Positions 53,856-62,578 of a stretch of DNA of 64,000 bases are shown one piece after another. The notes beneath the pieces were generated by a model. That model did no database searches. It was not told the origin of the DNA and worked only from the letters and a program-made list of their open reading frames with translations. The position numbers and the translations under genes are program-made. Source of the DNA: Laceyella sediminis (lineage in GTDB: Bacteria; Bacillota; Bacilli; Thermoactinomycetales; Thermoactinomycetaceae). Positions within the stretch are counted from its first letter, which is position 1, and every line of letters starts with the position of its first letter. Location of the stretch: assembly GCF_003003125.1 (NCBI RefSeq), contig NZ_PVTZ01000003.1:124001-188000 (forward strand), read 5' to 3'.

Positions 53856-53983
53856 TTGCGGACAGTTTTCTCACTAATGAAGAGTTGTTGGGCGATTTCT
53901 TTGGTGGTCCTGTCTTGGACTAACAGCTCGAATACTTCCCTCTCCCGATTAGTCAATAAGGGTTTGCCTTTTTGGTTACTCAA
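53842..53983 (-). CDS. gerE: GerE spore-coat regulator, 5' part of a split gene
   Basis: TTG start at 53983 behind AAGGAAGGGTGT (9-nt spacing) fits the known GerE length; the frame also opens at 54007. The gerE part reads KPLLTNREREVFELLVQDRT, TKEIAQQLFISEKTVRNHIS and NVM, the first 47-49 residues of the 72-residue LuxR-type helix-turn-helix protein. At the codon Asn47 (AAC) the gene sequence passes into the element and the frame continues with WCICKKGEKHMEWLVK to a stop at 53711, giving a useless 90-residue form. Joining to 28489-28578 restores GerE. A sigma-K promoter lies upstream. Confidence 0.92.
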
Positions 53984-54041
53984 ATGTTGACACCCTTCCT
54001 TGCTCAAGCACTGGAATACAAGGGTCAGGGACCAGTCAAGT

Positions 54042-54070
54042 TATACTATGAGCAGGGAGGCTGCGTGGTG
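54042..54070 (-). promoter_or_regulatory. Sigma-K-type promoter of gerE
   Basis: Minus strand -35 CACC (54070-54067), 16-bp spacer, -10 CATAGTATA (54050-54042). It fits the sigma-K consensus (mACm, 16-17 bp, CATANNNTA) fully. The start codon of gerE is ~60 bp downstream of the -10. Confidence 0.8.
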
Positions 54071-54208
54071 AGCGGTGGCGGAGAATTTAGGCAGGTTTGC
54101 TTGGTATTTCTTTCCTCTGCTCCACTTTTCTCCTCATCTTATGTCGCCGGTGCGGCGTTGGTTCCTGGCCTCTCTTGTCTTTGTTTGGCGTCACTGCGTA
54201 AGAGAGTA

Positions 54209-54245
54209 CCAACAAGCAAGCCCAGCCATCCAGCGGGCTGGGCTG
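54209..54245 (-). terminator. Terminator of the M24 peptidase gene
   Basis: AGCCCAGCC/GGCTGGGCT stem followed, on the minus strand, by TGCTTGTT. Confidence 0.65.
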
Positions 54246-54260
54246 TGCTTGCGTTAAGAG

Positions 54261-55457
54261 CTACTCAGGAATCCGGACGATGTCTTCCGGAGTGGTGGTG
54301 ATGGCTTTTAATCCCTGCTCAGTCACAACATAGGTGTTTTCAATACCGATGACGCCCCGGCCCGGGAAGGTGAATTTGGGCTCAATGGCGATGACCATGT
54401 TTTTCTCCAAGGGTTGCGCAAATCCACGTGCCAAGACCGGCAATTCGTCAAACTCCAATCCGACGCCGTGGCCGAGGAATTTGGCTTGGTCGTTTCCAAA
54501 GCCCATGAAGTGTTGTTGCAGGCCGGCGGCTTCGGCCATCTCCAAAGCCTTGAGGTATAAGTCCTGCCAGGGGACGCCCGGTTTTCCCATGCGCTCCGCT
54601 TCTCTGATGATGGACACAGCCACTTCATAGGCACGGGTCAACTCCTCGTCCAATTCGCCGATGACGGCCATGCGCGTCTGGTCAATGATGTATCCTTCTA
54701 CCACCGTGCTGATGTCGAAGAGGATGGGCTCCCCCACTGAGAATGTTTTACGGCTCGCTCCTTGTGGGCTAGCGACGGACATACCTAAGCCCCCTGCTGG
54801 GCCGTCAAAGTAAGTTGGGGTAGCAGCAGCCTCTCCCGATGCGACCATGCCCAAGCAAAGTTCCTGGTTGTAGCCGCGCATGCGATAAATGCCAATGTTT
54901 CCTTTCAATCTGAGCGCGTGTTCGATTTGCGCGGACAGTTCGACCTCGCTCATCCCCACGCGGATCTGTTGCGGCAGCATGGCTACCATCTCCTGCACAT
55001 GTGTAGCGGCGATCCGTAGCTGGTTGAGTTCGTATTCCGACTTCACTGCCCGGACCAGTCGAAGCATAAAGGCGACATCCACGGCTTCGGCATCCGGGAA
55101 AAAGCCGAGGTACCGTACCGCCAAACCATAAGGCAACACATCCATTTCGATCCCGATCCGCTTCACGTTCCCGAAAGTTGAACGCAACCGCTCGCCAAGC
55201 TGTTTCATCCGGCCCATTTCCTCCACGGGAACGGACGCCTCAAATTCGGCCCGAGCGACGCTTTTCTTCACATAAAAACGGGGCTCCCCCGACTGCGGCA
55301 CATATAGCAGGCCGTTTTGCATCGACCCGGTCAAATAATACAAGTCCACATTCTGTGTAATCATGGCCCCATCGATCTGATTCTCCTGTAGTTTCGCCTG
55401 AAAACGAGCAATCCGCTCTCTTACTTCCATTGTTGGCACTTTTGGCAATGGGTGCAT
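54261..55457 (-). CDS. M24 family Xaa-Pro peptidase
   Basis: 398 residues. Creatinase N-terminal domain (residues ~10-150, RERIARFQAKLQENQIDGAM) and pita-bread C-terminal metallopeptidase domain. Metal ligands: FDISTVVEGYIIDQTRMAVI (two Asp), LGHGVGLEFDELPVL (His), IAIEPKFTFPGRGVIGIEN (Glu) and the final Glu in GIENTYVVT. Such enzymes remove N-terminal residues before proline. ATG after AAAGGAAGGATTTCA. It is divergent from the phosphodiesterase gene and ends at a terminator. Confidence 0.9.
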   Translation of the reverse strand: MHPLPKVPTMEVRERIARFQAKLQENQIDGAMITQNVDLYYLTGSMQNGLLYVPQSGEPRFYVKKSVARAEFEASVPVEEMGRMKQLGERLRSTFGNVKRIGIEMDVLPYGLAVRYLGFFPDAEAVDVAFMLRLVRAVKSEYELNQLRIAATHVQEMVAMLPQQIRVGMSEVELSAQIEHALRLKGNIGIYRMRGYNQELCLGMVASGEAAATPTYFDGPAGGLGMSVASPQGASRKTFSVGEPILFDISTVVEGYIIDQTRMAVIGELDEELTRAYEVAVSIIREAERMGKPGVPWQDLYLKALEMAEAAGLQQHFMGFGNDQAKFLGHGVGLEFDELPVLARGFAQPLEKNMVIAIEPKFTFPGRGVIGIENTYVVTEQGLKAITTTPEDIVRIPE

Positions 55458-55568
55458 TGAAATCCTTCCTTTCTATATGACAAGCCTCTATATACTTCCA
55501 TTCTCTCTCTCACTTGCTTTACCCTTTCCATTTAGCATAAAAAAACCGGTTCCATGGCACATTAAGGG

Positions 55569-57203
55569 TTGAATCTGCGAAAACAGAGGTTGAAACATAT
55601 GATATGGATAGGGTTAATTGGTTTGCTTATCATCTTGTTTTTCATTCTGATTGGATACACGGGCTCTCAGGCTTCCCGCAACAAAGAAACATTTGCTAAC
55701 AAGGAGGCGTTGGCGGCGGCGCCGGTGAAACCCATCATCTTATTGATCATTGATTCCTTGATGGATGCACCGTTGCGTGAAGCCATACAACTGGGCAAAA
55801 CGCCCGCGCTCCGGTTCCTCAAAGAGCGGGGCCAATACCATCCCCGGGTGGTGACTTCGTTTCCCAGCATGTCGGTCTCCATTGACTCGACTTTGCTGAC
55901 GGGCACCCCTCCCAATCAGCATCAGATATACGGATTGGTCTACATGGACCCACAAGAACAGCGCATGGTCAATTTCGGCACCGGTTTAAAGGAAACGTTG
56001 AAGTTCGGTACACGCACTGTATTAAAAGACAGTCTGCAACGTTTGAATCAAGTCTGTCTTAACCCAGATGTAAAAACGATTCATGAAGCGTTCGACGGGC
56101 CGACCGCTTCCATCAATGCCTTGATCTATCGCGGTCCCCACCAACAAACGCTGACCGCGCCCTGGCTAGGCCGACTCTTTCGCCTCATGCCCAAAACGAT
56201 TGCCACGATGGCTACCCGTTATTTTTCGTTTGGCGCTATGGCCAAGATCGATCACAACAGCAGACCGACGGGTCCTTTGAGCCGCTTCGGCTTCCATGAC
56301 ACCTTCACGCGCAATGAAATTTCCCACCTGCTGGAATCCGGCCAATTGCCCCCTTTCACCATCGCTTATTTTCCTCGCAACGATGACTATGTGCATCAAA
56401 AAGGAACATCGGAGATCAAGGGGATTGTGAAAGCCGATGAGGAATTGCAAGCGTTGTTAAATCTGTTTCCCAGCTGGGATGAAGCGGTGGATGACGTGAT
56501 CTGGATTGTCATGGGAGACAGCGGGCAAGTACCCATCATCCCCAACCGCAAAGAAGCATATATCGATCTGCGCAAAAGCTTGCATACGTACCGCATCATG
56601 CCCATCAAACAGAAAAAGCCACGTCCCGATGATCAGCTCGTCATCTGTTGCAATGAGCGGATGGCTTATATCTATGTATTGGACGAACAGCTCGATCTCG
56701 CGGAAGTGATCACCACGCTCAAGCAAGAGCCCAAACTGGATATCATCGCTTGGAATGATCAAGGCCGCGTTTCCTGCGTAAGTGGCCAAATGGAGGGCCA
56801 CCTAAGCTTTAAAGAAGGCGGTTCCCTCGCCGATGAGTATGATCAAACGTGGGATTTGATCGGCGATTTGGTTATTCTCGATTTGAGCGTAGATGATCAG
56901 AATCGGATTACGTATGGCATCTTCCCCGACGTATTAGCCCGGTTGGGCGGGGTGATGGACACATCAGAGCGAGTGATTGTGGTGACGGTATCACCTGGAT
57001 ATGAAATGGTCAGTGAAGCATCGCCCACTCACAGCGGAGCCTCCCACGGTTCTCTGCATCATCTGGACTCCCTAGTGCCGATGATCATCTGCGGCACTGA
57101 CTCCTGCCCCTCCTATATGCGGGTGATTGATTTGAAGCCTTGGCTGCTCAATTTGTTAACCACTCCTCGCAAGCAAAAAAAGGAAAACGCACAGAATCCA
57201 TGA
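55569..57203 (+). CDS. Membrane-anchored alkaline-phosphatase-superfamily protein (phosphodiesterase/pyrophosphatase-like)
   Basis: 544 residues with a single N-terminal anchor (MIWIGLIGLLIILFFILIGY) and a large extracellular domain. Metal/nucleophile region: PIILLIIDSLMDAPLREA (metal Asp) and PSMSVSIDSTLLTGTPPNQH with the Thr/Ser nucleophile, FPRNDDYVHQKG (Asp/His), WIVMGDSGQVPIIP and HSGASHGSLHHLDSLVPMII (metal Asp-His). This is the type I phosphodiesterase/nucleotide pyrophosphatase layout. Start uncertain: TTG 55569 keeps a basic N-region, ATG 55599 has the better site (AGAGG). Confidence 0.8.
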   Translation: MNLRKQRLKHMIWIGLIGLLIILFFILIGYTGSQASRNKETFANKEALAAAPVKPIILLIIDSLMDAPLREAIQLGKTPALRFLKERGQYHPRVVTSFPSMSVSIDSTLLTGTPPNQHQIYGLVYMDPQEQRMVNFGTGLKETLKFGTRTVLKDSLQRLNQVCLNPDVKTIHEAFDGPTASINALIYRGPHQQTLTAPWLGRLFRLMPKTIATMATRYFSFGAMAKIDHNSRPTGPLSRFGFHDTFTRNEISHLLESGQLPPFTIAYFPRNDDYVHQKGTSEIKGIVKADEELQALLNLFPSWDEAVDDVIWIVMGDSGQVPIIPNRKEAYIDLRKSLHTYRIMPIKQKKPRPDDQLVICCNERMAYIYVLDEQLDLAEVITTLKQEPKLDIIAWNDQGRVSCVSGQMEGHLSFKEGGSLADEYDQTWDLIGDLVILDLSVDDQNRITYGIFPDVLARLGGVMDTSERVIVVTVSPGYEMVSEASPTHSGASHGSLHHLDSLVPMIICGTDSCPSYMRVIDLKPWLLNLLTTPRKQKKENAQNP

Positions 57204-57274
57204 CGCTAGCTCATGGATTCTTTGTCCAGTTTGGGAATGAGTCAAGCCCTTGTCGACATAGAAGTGAGATAAAC

Positions 57275-58042
57275 ATGTCGAAATGGGGAAAAAGCATGAA
57301 AACAAATGCAGTCAAACCGTTTCGCAAGCCATTGGCAGAGATTCATCTTGACCGTCATTGGCCGTCTGTGGACCCACAAACGCTCTTCCAACTTGAATTG
57401 AAGCAAGATGAGTATTATGAGCACATTCCCCCCGACGCACTCCCCTATTATGTGGAGCAAGCCATGAAGAAAGGGCAAACCGTAGCTTCCCTCCACGGCC
57501 GCCCACTGTCGTTGCGGACATTGCTGAACCAGTTGCTGAAAGAAGGCGTTTGCATTCGTTTTCGGGATGCGCACCCCCATGACCCCTTTATTCGCGCGCA
57601 ATACAGAAAAAAGCCAAAAACGATCGAAATCTACCGACGCTCACTCCAACAGATCGACCAATTTTTTGATGCCATGGGCGAATCCGTGGCTGAAGAGGAA
57701 ATCATGTTGCTTCATTTGTACCACGAGTGGTTCCATCATTTAGAGGAAACGCGGTGTGGACGGACCGACGCTGACCTAGACAAAGTCGTGGTCAAACAGA
57801 TTGGACCTTTTAAACGGCGGAAAGGGATTTTGCGGACAAGAGAGATCGCCGCGCATACATTTACCCAATCGGTCATGAAACTTCCTTGGTCCCCTCTGCT
57901 CTTGGATTATTTATTGGATTTCCAGCAGCGCGGATGGTCCAAAACGGAAATCCGCGAACACTTTCAAAGCCTGAAACAATCACCCCCACCAAATCCCCCT
58001 CCCCCATCGCCGTCAGAACATGTTACAATCAACAATAATTAG
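57275..58042 (+). CDS. Hypothetical protein with an HEWFHH motif
   Basis: About 255 residues from ATG 57275 (57296 also possible). The notable part is IMLLHLYHEWFHHLEETRCG near residue 155, an HExxHH pattern with a Glu nearby, which could bind a metal, preceded by an acidic helix. The end is proline-rich (PPPNPPPPSPSE). No membrane segment. It follows the phosphodiesterase gene. Family not recognised; peptidase-like activity is a guess from HExxH only. Confidence 0.6.
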   Translation: MSKWGKSMKTNAVKPFRKPLAEIHLDRHWPSVDPQTLFQLELKQDEYYEHIPPDALPYYVEQAMKKGQTVASLHGRPLSLRTLLNQLLKEGVCIRFRDAHPHDPFIRAQYRKKPKTIEIYRRSLQQIDQFFDAMGESVAEEEIMLLHLYHEWFHHLEETRCGRTDADLDKVVVKQIGPFKRRKGILRTREIAAHTFTQSVMKLPWSPLLLDYLLDFQQRGWSKTEIREHFQSLKQSPPPNPPPPSPSEHVTINNN

Positions 58043-58201
58043 CATGCGCGGCACCATCACGAGCATGGACCCTACCGACAGATCCATGCTCCCCTCTCTT
58101 ACAACCACCTGCGAGCCGTCAGGAAAAAATCGAAAATGATGTCATAGACAGATGCCAAGCATCCACAAGATTTGTTAAGATATGAAGAGAGGTGAAACAA
58201 A

Positions 58202-58507
58202 ATGGATCGTTGCATCTGCCCCAAATTCGAATCGGCTATTGAAATATTGGCCAAAAAATGGACAGGTTTGATCATTCGTGTGTTGCTTGAAAAAACAAGT
58301 CGTTTTCGCGATATAAGAGAACAAATCCCATTGATGAGCGAACGGATGTTGGCAGAACGCCTGAAAGAGTTAGAAGCCCACGGGATTGTTGAACGAACCG
58401 TTTATCCCGAAACGCCTGTGCGAATTGAATACGCCCTCACCGAAAAAGGGGAAGCCCTCGCTCCGGTGATCGACTCAATCCAAAACTGGGCGGAAGAATG
58501 GATCTAA
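58202..58507 (+). CDS. HxlR family transcriptional regulator
   Basis: 101 residues, winged helix-turn-helix of the HxlR type: AIEILAKKWTGLIIRVLLEK, FRDIREQIPLMSERMLAERL, GIVERTVYPETPVRIEYALT. Two Cys at the N-terminus (DRCICPKFE), one at the position used for thiol/aldehyde sensing in some members. ATG with GAGAGGTGAAACAAA upstream. The target is not evident; a zinc-ribbon gene follows. Confidence 0.88.
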   Translation: MDRCICPKFESAIEILAKKWTGLIIRVLLEKTSRFRDIREQIPLMSERMLAERLKELEAHGIVERTVYPETPVRIEYALTEKGEALAPVIDSIQNWAEEWI

Positions 58508-58543
58508 ACCGTTTGGGGCAAGGTAAGGATGGAGGTGTCTAAG

Positions 58544-58786
58544 GTGTCGTATCCTTATCTTTGTCCCGTGTGCGGTACCAACCGCAGTCGGTTTAACATC
58601 ATCGAACAAATCCCATTTGCCGTGAAAAAAGATGCCCGCTCAGGCATCATCACTGAGCGAGTGCCGGAAGGCGACCCCTTGCACCATCACTACCGCGGTG
58701 ATGAATATCGCGTGCAATGCGGCATTTGCGGAGTAATCGAAAATGAACAAGTGTTTATTAAAAGCGCCCAACGCAACCCGTTGTGA
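58544..58786 (+). CDS. Small zinc-ribbon protein (80 aa)
   Basis: Two CxxC pairs, CPVCGTNRSRFNIIEQI at the start and YRVQCGICGVIENEQVFIKS at the end, form a zinc ribbon. Start at GTG 58544 is 8 nt after GGAGG; ATG 58529 overlaps that site. It is 36 bp after the HxlR gene and probably co-transcribed. No function assignable. Confidence 0.7.
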   Translation: MSYPYLCPVCGTNRSRFNIIEQIPFAVKKDARSGIITERVPEGDPLHHHYRGDEYRVQCGICGVIENEQVFIKSAQRNPL

Positions 58787-58831
58787 CCATCGGGTGTTTT
58801 ATTCATGTATCAGCCGTTATTCAAACCGTTT

Positions 58832-58868
58832 ATACCCGTTCTGACGTGACAGGACGGGTATTTATTCT
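58832..58868 (+). terminator. Terminator
   Basis: ATACCCGT/ACGGGTAT stem with an inner CTG/CAG extension, followed by TTATTC. Confidence 0.7.
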
Positions 58869-58983
58869 TTTTTAGTTGACGCAATTTTCAGACATTGCGA
58901 GCGGATGAGAAAAATGGCAACACCCGTTATAATATAAAAGAGAAGCGATCCAAATAACCATGTGGAATAAAAGAGGGGTTACC

Positions 58984-60525
58984 ATGCAATCTTTTAAAGA
59001 CTCGATTTTAAAGCTAATCACCGAAACATCAACCAACTTGCCACCCGATGTGCGCTACGCCATCCAGGAGGCTCGGTTGCGTGAAGATGCCGGCACACGC
59101 TCGGCACTGGCGCTTGGCACCATCACCGACAATATCAAAAGGGCAGAAGAGAACGTATCCCCCATCTGTCAAGATACCGGGATGCTTACATTTAAAATTA
59201 AAGCACCGGTTGACGCCAACCAAATCGAAATGGCTAAACAGATTCGCCAAGCCGTAAAAGAGGCAACCCAATTGGGGAAACTACGCCCCAACTCCGTCGA
59301 TTCGCTCACAGGTGAAAACAGCGGTGACAACCTGGGTGAGGGTGTGCCGGTGATCCACTTTGAGCAATGGGAAAACGATTACATTGATGTGCGCCTGATT
59401 TTAAAAGGCGGCGGATGTGAAAACAAAAACATTCAATACAGCCTCCCTTGTGAATTGGAAGGCTTGGGTCGGGCTGGTCGTGACTTGGACGGCATCCGCA
59501 AGTGTATCCTGCATGCTGTGTATCAAGCGCAGGGTCAAGGATGCAGTGCCGGGTTTATCGGCGTTGGCATCGGAGGGGACCGCACGACTGGTTATGAGCT
59601 GGCGAAAAAACAACTGTTCCGTTCTGTAACCGATACCAATCCGAATCCTGATCTGGCTCGCCTGGAAGAGTACATTATGGAAAAAGCCAATACCCTGAGC
59701 ATCGGAACCATGGGATTTGGCGGCAACACAACGCTTTTGGGTTGCAAGATTGGCTCCATGCACCGGATTCCGGCTAGTTTCTATGTTTCCGTCGCATACA
59801 ATTGTTGGGCTTTCCGTCGCCAAGGCGTCACCATCGATCCGGAGACAGGAGCCATCCGGGATTGGATTTACACTGATGACGCGGTACCGGCTGATGCAAA
59901 AGACGCATCCGTTGTCGAAACCGCCGAGGAAAAGCTGGGCGGACGTCAAGTTGTCCTTACCACGCCGATCACCGAAGAGCAGATCCGCGATTTGAAAGTC
60001 GGGGATATTGTAGTGATCAATGGGTTGATCCATACCGGACGGGATGCGTTGCATAAACACCTGATGGATCATGATTCCCCGGTTGATTTGAATGGCGGCG
60101 TCATTTACCACTGCGGCCCTGTAATGCTTAAAGATGCGGATGGCAAATGGAACGTGAAAGCAGCCGGACCTACCACCAGCATCCGTGAAGAGCCTTACCA
60201 AGGCGACATCATCAAGAAGTTCGGCATCCGGGCTGTAATCGGGAAAGGTGGCATGGGTGCGAAAACCTTAGCAGCGTTAAAAGAGCATGGCGCTGTCTAT
60301 CTCAATGCGATCGGTGGGGCAGCCCAGTACTACGCGGAATGCATTGAGAACGTGGATGGCGTTGACTTCATGGAGTTTGGTATACCGGAAGCGATGTGGC
60401 ACCTGCAAGTCAAAGATTTTGCAGCGATTGTTACCATGGATGCCCATGGCAACAGTTTGCACGCCGATGTGGAGAAAACCTCCCTCGACAAATTGGCGGA
60501 ATTAAAAGAGCCTGTCTTCAAATAA
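58984..60525 (+). CDS. fumA: Class I fumarate hydratase
   Basis: 513 residues, fused (alpha plus beta domain) 4Fe-4S enzyme converting fumarate to malate. Iron-sulphur Cys are in VSPICQDTGMLTF (about residue 63), GGCENKNIQYSLPCE and KGGCENK-type blocks near 145 and 225 region, with TTSIREEPYQGDIIKKFGIR and KGGMGAKTLAALKEHG in the C-terminal beta domain. ATG 58984 behind AAAGAGGGGTTACC. Oxygen-sensitive enzyme of the citric acid cycle, near the sdh genes. A terminator follows. Confidence 0.92.
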   Translation: MQSFKDSILKLITETSTNLPPDVRYAIQEARLREDAGTRSALALGTITDNIKRAEENVSPICQDTGMLTFKIKAPVDANQIEMAKQIRQAVKEATQLGKLRPNSVDSLTGENSGDNLGEGVPVIHFEQWENDYIDVRLILKGGGCENKNIQYSLPCELEGLGRAGRDLDGIRKCILHAVYQAQGQGCSAGFIGVGIGGDRTTGYELAKKQLFRSVTDTNPNPDLARLEEYIMEKANTLSIGTMGFGGNTTLLGCKIGSMHRIPASFYVSVAYNCWAFRRQGVTIDPETGAIRDWIYTDDAVPADAKDASVVETAEEKLGGRQVVLTTPITEEQIRDLKVGDIVVINGLIHTGRDALHKHLMDHDSPVDLNGGVIYHCGPVMLKDADGKWNVKAAGPTTSIREEPYQGDIIKKFGIRAVIGKGGMGAKTLAALKEHGAVYLNAIGGAAQYYAECIENVDGVDFMEFGIPEAMWHLQVKDFAAIVTMDAHGNSLHADVEKTSLDKLAELKEPVFK

Positions 60526-60531
60526 ACTGTC

Positions 60532-60575
60532 GCCCTGTCACGCCATCTTTCACGACAATGTGACAGGGCTTTTTA
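60532..60575 (+). terminator. Terminator after fumA
   Basis: GCCCTGTCAC/GTGACAGGGC stem followed by TTTTTAT. Confidence 0.85.
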
Positions 60576-60806
60576 TCTTCTCTTAAACAAAGCCAAACGA
60601 TCCCCAGCAATACCCGCTCCAATTTCATCATCACTGACCTGTACTGGAGCAATTTGATCCAGTTTGGTAATTTACCTACTTTTTTACTGTTCACAGATGC
60701 GACAATACACGATACAATAAAATCTGATATGGACTTTCGACCTTTGGCAACTTCATCCATTGCCGGAGGCGATTCTTTTCTCTTCTATAAGGGGGTTTCA
60801 TTTCTA

Positions 60807-61712
60807 ATGAAACATTTGAAGAAATTTAGCTTGCTGGCCTTGGCTATGCTTACGGCCGTTGCGCTCGCCTTGCCGCTTAGCGCATCCGCCGACGCCATCG
60901 CCGGTCAAACTGTGGTGACGTTGGGTAAAGACCTGACAGGAACCCAACGCGATGCCATCTTGAAAGAGATGGGCGTTGACGAAACGCAGGCGAAAATCAT
61001 CGAAGTCACAAACCAAGAAGAATATCAGTACTTGGGGAAATACTTGAAAGCGGATGTTATCGGTCGTCATGCTCTGTCTTCCGCTAAAATCGTCTTGACT
61101 GAATCCGGTAAAGGCATCTCGGTGAAAACCAACAACATCTCCACCATCACCGACAGCATGTACGCGAACGCAGCCATTACCGCGGGTATCAAAGATGCGG
61201 ACATCTATGTAACCGCACCGATCCGTGTATCCGGCACCGCCGGCTTGACCGGGATCATCAAGGCCTTTGAAACGGCCACAGGCAAAAAGATCGATGAAAA
61301 CACCAAGCAAGTGGCCAACGAAGAGATCGTTCGCACGCAAGAGCTTGCCCAAGAATTGGGCGACTCAAATAAAGCCGTGCAATTCATCAATGCCGTGAAA
61401 CAGGAAGTGGCGCAAGAAAAACCACAGACTCCCGAGGAATACAGAGATATCATCATCAACGTTTCCAACGATTTCAATATTAATTTGAACGAACAAACCA
61501 TCAACCAATTGATCCAATTCTCTCAGCACTTCAGCTCTTTGAACATTGATTGGGACCAACTCGCCCAACAATTTGAAAGCTTGCGCGGGGACATCAAAAA
61601 CATTTTGAATGCCGAAGTAACTCAAGGCTTTTTTGACACCATTTTTGAATGGTTAGGCGACTTGTTTAGCGCGATCGGTGACTTCTTCACCTCCGCGTCT
61701 TCACAAAAATAA
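60807..61712 (+). CDS. DUF1002 secreted protein
   Basis: 301 residues. Signal peptide (HLKKFSLLALAMLTAVALAL, cleaved near SASADA) and a DUF1002 domain: VVTLGKDLTGTQRDAILKEM, ISTITDSMYANAAITAGIKD, ADIYVTAPIRVSGTAGLTGI. The C-terminal third is helical (NLNEQTINQLIQFSQHF). ATG 60807 lies 11 nt after AAGGGGG; the frame is open back to 60654. Function of the family is unknown; surface exposed. Confidence 0.85.
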   Translation: MKHLKKFSLLALAMLTAVALALPLSASADAIAGQTVVTLGKDLTGTQRDAILKEMGVDETQAKIIEVTNQEEYQYLGKYLKADVIGRHALSSAKIVLTESGKGISVKTNNISTITDSMYANAAITAGIKDADIYVTAPIRVSGTAGLTGIIKAFETATGKKIDENTKQVANEEIVRTQELAQELGDSNKAVQFINAVKQEVAQEKPQTPEEYRDIIINVSNDFNINLNEQTINQLIQFSQHFSSLNIDWDQLAQQFESLRGDIKNILNAEVTQGFFDTIFEWLGDLFSAIGDFFTSASSQK

Positions 61713-61727
61713 ACTTTGGCATTTTAA

Positions 61728-61766
61728 ACACAGAACCGACTTAAAAAGTCGGTTCTGTTTTTTTTG
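61728..61766 (+). terminator. Terminator after the DUF1002 gene
   Basis: ACAGAACCGACTT/AAGTCGGTTCTGT stem, AAA loop, and a run of eight T's. Confidence 0.9.
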
Positions 61767-61788
61767 ATCCCATTTTGTTATCCAAACA

Positions 61789-61818
61789 AAAATACTGCCG
61801 GCTTTAACAACCGGCAGT
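61789..61818 (-). terminator. Terminator of the sdh operon
   Basis: CTGCCGG/CCGGCAG stem followed, on the minus strand, by TATTTTTG. Confidence 0.8.
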
Positions 61819-61825
61819 CAGTGCA

Positions 61826-62578
61826 TTAATTGGATAGCCACTTTTTGAACATATGAACCGTTGCATCCCGGTTGCTCTTGGCAATCGCTGTCGTGAGCGG
61901 AATCCCTTTGGGGCAAGCTTGCACACAGTTTTGCGAGTTCCCGCACTCTTGCAACCCGCCGTCATCCAACAGCGCTTCCAGTCGCTCTTCTTTGTTCATC
62001 GCCCCAGTCGGATGGGAGTTGAACAGTTGTACTTGACCCACGACAAACGGGCCGACGAAGTTGGATTTGGTGTTTACGTTAGGACATGCTTCCAAGCATA
62101 CGCCACAGGTCATGCACTTGGACAATTCATAACGCCATTGTCGATCATTTTCAGCGATACGCGGACCAGGTCCCAGATCATGGGTGCCATCGATCGGAAT
62201 CCAAGCTTTCACCCGCTTCAGGGCGTTGAACATCCGGCTGCGATCCACAACCAGGTCGCGAATCACAGGGAACGTGCGCATCGGCTCAATGCGAATCGGT
62301 TGTTCCAACCGGTCGACAAGCGCCGTGCACGCTTGGCGTGGCTTCCCATTGATGACCATGGAGCAGGCACCACACACCTCTTCCAAGCAGTTAGATTCCC
62401 ACTGAACCGGCGCGACTTTTTCACCTTTCGCATTAACGGGGTTCCGTTGGATCTCCATCATCGCAGAGATCACGTTCATGTTTTTGCGATAAGGGATTTT
62501 AAACTCTTCTTTATACGGTTGGCTGTCTGGACCATCTTGACGTGTCACAATCAGCTGCACATATTGTTGCTCACTCAT
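61826..62578 (-). CDS. sdhB: Succinate dehydrogenase iron-sulphur subunit SdhB
   Basis: 250 residues. N-terminal 2Fe-2S domain: WESNCLEEVCGACSMVINGK with the Cys ladder, and C at KPRQACTALVDRL. C-terminal domain with CMTCGVCLEACPNVN (4Fe-4S) and CGNSQNCVQACPKGIPL (3Fe-4S region). Carries electrons from SdhA to menaquinone. ATG overlaps the sdhA stop by 4 bp. Last gene of the sdh operon. Confidence 0.95.
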   Translation of the reverse strand: MSEQQYVQLIVTRQDGPDSQPYKEEFKIPYRKNMNVISAMMEIQRNPVNAKGEKVAPVQWESNCLEEVCGACSMVINGKPRQACTALVDRLEQPIRIEPMRTFPVIRDLVVDRSRMFNALKRVKAWIPIDGTHDLGPGPRIAENDRQWRYELSKCMTCGVCLEACPNVNTKSNFVGPFVVGQVQLFNSHPTGAMNKEERLEALLDDGGLQECGNSQNCVQACPKGIPLTTAIAKSNRDATVHMFKKWLSN

